A stretch of 64,000 nucleotides of DNA, from positions 1,623,501-1,687,500 of the forward strand of contig JASJOG010000028.1 in the NCBI GenBank assembly GCA_030142905.1. Reading direction: 5' to 3'. Within the stretch, counting starts at the first letter, position 1; every line of letters starts with the position of its first letter. The position numbers were made by a program, and so were the translations under genes. The DNA comes from Heliopora coerulea (Eukaryota; Cnidaria; Anthozoa; Scleralcyonacea; Helioporidae). This document shows positions 60,230 to 64,000 of the stretch, in pieces. The notes under the pieces are model-generated. The model was not told the DNA's origin and ran no database searches. It saw only the letters and a program-made list of their open reading frames with translations.

Positions 60230-60671
60230 ATGAGGCAGATTTGTGGAAATGTTTTCATTGGAGACAGGGAAGATGCTTTAAGTTGTTTAACCGACGATAA
60301 AGAGATCAAGAACATTCTTACTATTGAGAACGAACCCCTTCAACTGGCAGAAGAAAATGGGAACTTTCTGCTGAAGCAGGTGAAATGTATGGACGAGCCA
60401 GAGGCTGATTTTTTGAGCCATTTAGACGATTGCATCGAGTTTATACAGGAAGGAGTGAAAAACAGCAAAGTTTTAGTGCACTGGTAAGACATTTTTAAAA
60501 CAATTTTGAGCAGTTGTCAGCGAAATGAAAGTTTAATTGGTTACGTTTTGGTTGCAGTTTTGCTGGAGTATCAAGAAGTGCCACTGTTATTCTAGCTTTT
60601 ATGATGAAGGTGCAAAATATCGATTTAAAGAAGGCTTTTGACAATCTGAAAGCAGTGTACCCAAAGGCTGA
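60230..60671 (+). CDS. Dual-specificity protein phosphatase (DUSP12-like), exons 1-2
   Basis: Exon 1 (60230-60483) starts MRQICGNVFIGDREDALSCL and has MDEPEADFLSHLDDCIEFIQ before VLVHC. The catalytic Cys codon is split TG|T by a GT-AG intron. Exon 2 (60558-60671) continues FAGVSRSATVILAFMMKVQN, completing the HCX5R signature HCFAGVSR plus Ser, then KKAFDNLKAVYPKA. The Asp in KCMDEPEADFL is the likely general acid. Together this is the complete cysteine-phosphatase fold up to the helix after the P-loop; such enzymes dephosphorylate Ser/Thr and Tyr of proteins or other phospho-substrates. The phase-2 donor (GA|GTAAGT) matches the exon at 62645. The C-terminal helix motif usual in DUSPs (NxGF) is not seen. 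The start codon is the first ATG after an upstream stop. Confidence 0.85.
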
Positions 60672-61838
60672 GTAAGTAAAAGTACTGACACTACATTTAC
60701 CTAAGCTTAGTTTATACAGTACAGCATGTTATTACTGCACCAAACAAAATGTTTGTTGAATGGTTCAGTCATAGTACTGTGGATAAGTCAGCTGTATTTG
60801 TTCCATTGAGTTAGATGACTCTTATAGCACATAAACTCATTCCCAGCAGAATCAGTTATTTATTATTATTTTTACTTTGGCTAACATCTGATGATTTTAC
60901 CAGTCAAGGGAAAACATCTTGCTGGAAAGAGTTGAAACATGCATGTGATTAATGGTTACACAATTGAGAAAACTTGATGTTGTAGCATTAGATAAATGAG
61001 AGGATACTGTGCCCTATAATTTCCTGTATAATGTATAAACTTATAATGCGGTGTTATCAAAATTTTTTACCTTACCTTTTTATACTGTGTAATCAAAATT
61101 TTTGAAAGGTGTGCTGAAACGTTTTCAGTGTGATGTTTGTGGGTTTCATGGTAGTCATTGTTATGGTCTTTAAACATAAGAATCTCATTATCTGGTAATG
61201 CATGTGACCTCCAACACAGCCACTTTCTGTTAATTTTGAATCCTAGAGGACTGATTGGAAGCCAGTCATTTCTGAACTTTTCATATTTTTACAAACAGTG
61301 TGATTGTGAACAGCTAAATATATTGTACAATTAATTCCATCACATCCTTAGTGACTGCAATATCCCAGTACTAAAGTTTAATACAGTATGTATGGATAAA
61401 AGTCTATCTTGCTTACCAGGATTCCAGCAAGGTGACATGTCCTGGTTAGCCTAGATGGAAAATTAGATGATTCTCCATAATTTTAAAGGGAACTCTGAAA
61501 ATATCAAGGAATTATAAACAAACCGTAACCTTGAGTACTTTAGGTGTCCCAGCTGGCCTGGATCACATAAAATAAATGTATAACAGCCCATTAAATTAAT
61601 GATTTCAATTGTAAAAAGTTGAAAGTCTGAAAAACTGCTTTGTCAGGTAGAAGCAGAAAAATCTGAAATGGTTGAATCCTTCATATACCAGTTTGTAAAT
61701 TAAATTTCTGACCTAAGTCCAGACTTCAGTATTATTGATTTGTAGTTCTGAAACAACTTTTTGATGTACAAATTCTGGACACATTTTTGAGACAATGTGT
61801 TGTTACTGCATGGGATTTATGAAGGACTGTTTCTTTAG

Positions 61839-61910
61839 AACTTGGAGTACACAGCTGAATTGGAACTTGAACTTGAGAAGAAGGAGTCCTTGCTGAAACA
61901 AACAGCATGA
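61839..61910 (+). CDS. Possible alternative exon with coiled-coil sequence
   Basis: After TTTCTTTAG, a 24-codon reading AELELELEKKESLLKQTA ends in TGA. It would need a phase-0 donor upstream, whereas the phosphatase exon 2 is phase 2, so it does not fit that splice. It may be a terminal exon of an alternative transcript or chance. Confidence 0.25.
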   Translation, partial: NLEYTAELELELEKKESLLKQTA

Positions 61911-62326
61911 GTTTAACTTAGTTTAAGTAATTTTACAATCTGGTGAGTGGTAAACTTGTAGAGTAAAAACAATCAAAAAGTATGTATTAAATTGTCTGCT
62001 GGTTAACATGATTTTTGATCGAGGGGTGAAGTTCTTCCCTCTTGTTGATATGAAGACAGGATATACATCTTCTAAATTGGGGCCTTAAGTGGTTATGGAT
62101 AAACATTAAATTTAACTCCCCTTCAGCTTATAATCAAGAAATCTAGACTACTTAAAGTAGTACTACAAGTATTTTTTCTTTTCTCTTTGAAAAAAATCAT
62201 TACGTACCTTTTTTATAAGAACCTTACAGCCTGATTTATCCTTGGATACTCAATATATAAGAACATTCTCTTGCTGCTCTGGGGTCTTACACGCGGTTTT
62301 TTACTGTGGTTCAATTGCAGTTTACT

Positions 62327-62510
62327 ACTGCAACTGTTGTTGTTGCTGTTGTTGTTGTTGCTGTCACTATTGTTGTTGATGTTGCTGTCACTATTGTTGC
62401 TGCTGCTGCTGTTGTTCTTGCTTCGGCAGTTGTTCTTGCTTCTGGTGCTGTTGTTGTTGCTGTTGCTGTTGTTTTTGCTGTTGCTGTTGTTGTTGTCGTT
62501 GTTCTTTGTC
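62327..62510. repeat. GTT/GCT trinucleotide-rich microsatellite
   Basis: Long run of TTGTTGCTG-type triplets in the intron before the 62645 exon. Open frames of poly-Leu or poly-Val across it are artefacts. Confidence 0.9.
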
Positions 62511-62644
62511 TCGATGCATGCTGGTGTTGTTTCTGTTATTACTGGTGAAGTCCACTGTATTCCTGTCTTCGTAATCTTCTTTGTTGCGTCTTTGTTATGG
62601 GCCGTCTTCCCTGTTCTTATGTTTTATTGCTATTATTTCTGCAG

Positions 62645-63597
62645 AGAAAAGATTGAAGCTTTCAAAACGAAGTTAAATAATCTTCCTGTTCTTGAGGTAA
62701 GTTGATTTGCCATATACACGTATCTTGGTATCTACATTGGACTTTCTGGTTTGTATGTTCATTTTATATGACAAAACTTTTCTGATTAAACCAGGAATTG
62801 AAGGAGAGCTTAGAAGATACTGAACAGGTAGGTGTCCAATCGACTTCTCCTTTCAGCACAAATTGCAGTACATAATAGTAACCAGGTAGAAAATAATAAA
62901 ATTAACGCTTTTTTTACTTTGGTCACCTGTGCGTGATTCTAATTAAACGTAAGTGCAGAAGTGTGCTAAAGTTAATTGATGAGAATATGTAATTAAAGAG
63001 GTCGACTGTCGTAGTTCAATGTTCGAAATGTTCATTTATGAGCAATCGTGTAGTTATTCACAAGAAAATCGTGCACTGTAAGCTTATTTGACGAATGAAA
63101 ATGGCGAAAACTAACTTAGATTGGACAACTTGCCATACTAGAGTTTTTTTTAAGTAATACATAAAAAACGGGCAGGAGTGCTTTATGGGATTTCAAACAC
63201 GACGCGACAGCCGAGTGTTAAAAATCCGATAAGGCACGTACTGCGGAGTTTTTTAAAACGTTGATTCATATAGGAAGTTTGAAAATTGAGGGCAAAAATT
63301 TGAGGAGAAAAGTAAGCGTGTTTTTATCAGATTTAAAGACACGATTATCATTTTCTTTTGGATTTTCCTCATGAATTCTTAATGAGTTTGTTAAATGAAT
63401 GGTCATTCTTTATGGTGAAGAAAAGAAACTTGATGAAACTTCTCGTTGGTACATGCAGATATACCAAATGATCCATCATCTTGTAAATCATACGTCACGT
63501 ACAAGAGACTACGTAATAGACTTCGTGACCATAATTTGTAACATTTCAGGCTTTAGCTGAATCTGAAGTTAAAAGAAAGAAGCTGGAGAAAGATTTG
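62645..63597 (+). CDS. Three small coiled-coil exons, probably the 3' part of the phosphatase gene
   Basis: Exons 62645-62696 (EKIEAFKTKLNNLPVLE), 62795-62827 (ELKESLEDTEQ) and 63550-63597 (ALAESEVKRKKLEKDL) are bounded by consensus acceptors and donors (TGCAG/GTAAGT, CCAG/GTAGGT, TTTCAG/GTAATT). They join in one frame: the first needs two bases (GA) from the preceding exon, exactly what phosphatase exon 2 supplies, and the others are phase 0. The product is a charged heptad-like helix. The last donor shows the gene continues beyond the window or in the last 400 bases. Linkage to the phosphatase is by phase and orientation only. Confidence 0.6.
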
Positions 63598-63599
63598 GT

Positions 63600-64000
63600 A
63601 ATTAACTGTTATTTTGTTTTGATTTTTTGTCATTCATTCACTTACGAACATTAACTTCTTCCCGTTAGGATTAATCTTCTGTTATTTTACTCAAACAAAC
63701 GCCAGATTATTTTTATCTTGCTAACGCTAGATGATTCCATCCGTCAATGGTGCGCATCCGGCCGCTAAAGGATTAACCTAAACTCGAATTTCGTATGGCT
63801 TTATGCAATTCCCATCGACTTCAGTCGTAATGAGTACGCTGCAAACGATATGAAATGCACCCACATCGATGCTGTCCCATTCAACTCGGTATATATTGGA
63901 ACGGAATTTTCGAAATTAAATTTTTTTTCGGTAGTCAGTTGGGCAACCAGAGGTCTTTGTCAGGTTGCCCCAGAAAGAATTTGGTTCCCAAAACTTTTTT
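63600..64000. other. Intron or 3' flank with a dispersed repeat copy
   Basis: A diverged copy of the GCTAACGCTAGATGATT repeat lies at about 63717-63780. No exon was recognised to the window end. Confidence 0.4.

Noticed and set aside
62271..62705. 144-codon leucine-rich frame (and an overlapping valine/alanine-rich frame)
   Set aside because: It is a translation of a GTT/GCT triplet microsatellite; only its last 52 bases form a splice-bounded exon, in the same frame by chance of phase.

Overview
The window looks like nuclear DNA of an early-branching animal, most likely a cnidarian and plausibly a stony coral. This is inference. The evidence is AT-rich DNA with short GT-AG exons, abundant CR1/L2/jockey-type LINEs and Penelope-like elements with GIY-YIG endonucleases, tRNA-derived SINEs, DNA transposons and MITEs, and cnidarian-style TIR, TPR and IRE1/RNase L-like coding exons. 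Most of the 64 kb is transposon-derived or non-coding. I recognise five host gene loci and one weak first-exon candidate.

Host loci, left to right. (1) A minus-strand gene of four coding exons (2096-6367) encodes a 92-residue protein that is almost only a CM1 domain, the gamma-tubulin-complex-binding motif of centrosomin/CDK5RAP2/myomegalin. (2) A possible plus-strand signal-anchor first exon lies at 16526-16633. (3) A minus-strand terminal exon of a TIR-domain gene lies at 17128-17402. (4) A plus-strand TPR exon (43795-44421) is followed by a short stop-containing exon (45123-45223). (5) A plus-strand exon (50880-52213) carries an IRE1/RNase L-type kinase plus KEN ribonuclease; its phase fits the TPR exon, so loci 4 and 5 may be one gene with two alternative ends. 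(6) A plus-strand dual-specificity phosphatase gene (from 60230) has a perfect RFX X-box upstream and small coiled-coil exons downstream that run towards the right edge.

Mobile DNA. A LINE relic is at 1-1190. A relic integrase-core gene (6425-7215) sits in the 5' part of the CM1 locus. A decayed virus-like cluster with an FtsK/HerA (A32-type) packaging ATPase spans 8822-10664 and is itself interrupted by a fold-back insertion with a 14-bp target duplication. A LINE at 11565-15368 is split by a Penelope-like element at about 11872-13334, which contains an internal inversion. Two LINEs at 26690-31517 lie head to tail, each bracketed by (CT)n tracts. A large minus-strand CR1/L2-type LINE fills 35405-38630. 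The 46-50 kb interval, inside the possible TPR-to-kinase intron, holds a Penelope-like element with inverted flanks, a hAT transposase relic and a pogo/Tigger-like element carrying a HIRAN-like coding relic. MITE-type elements with clear inverted termini lie near 19.6, 32.9, 56.7 and 58.5 kb.

Nothing suggests an operon; the host genes are separate loci embedded in repeats. The best candidates for new biology are the CM1-only protein, the TPR/kinase-KEN locus with a phase-compatible alternative end, the HIRAN domain inside a DNA transposon, and the (TC)n-bracketed LINE family with a conserved 3' hairpin.
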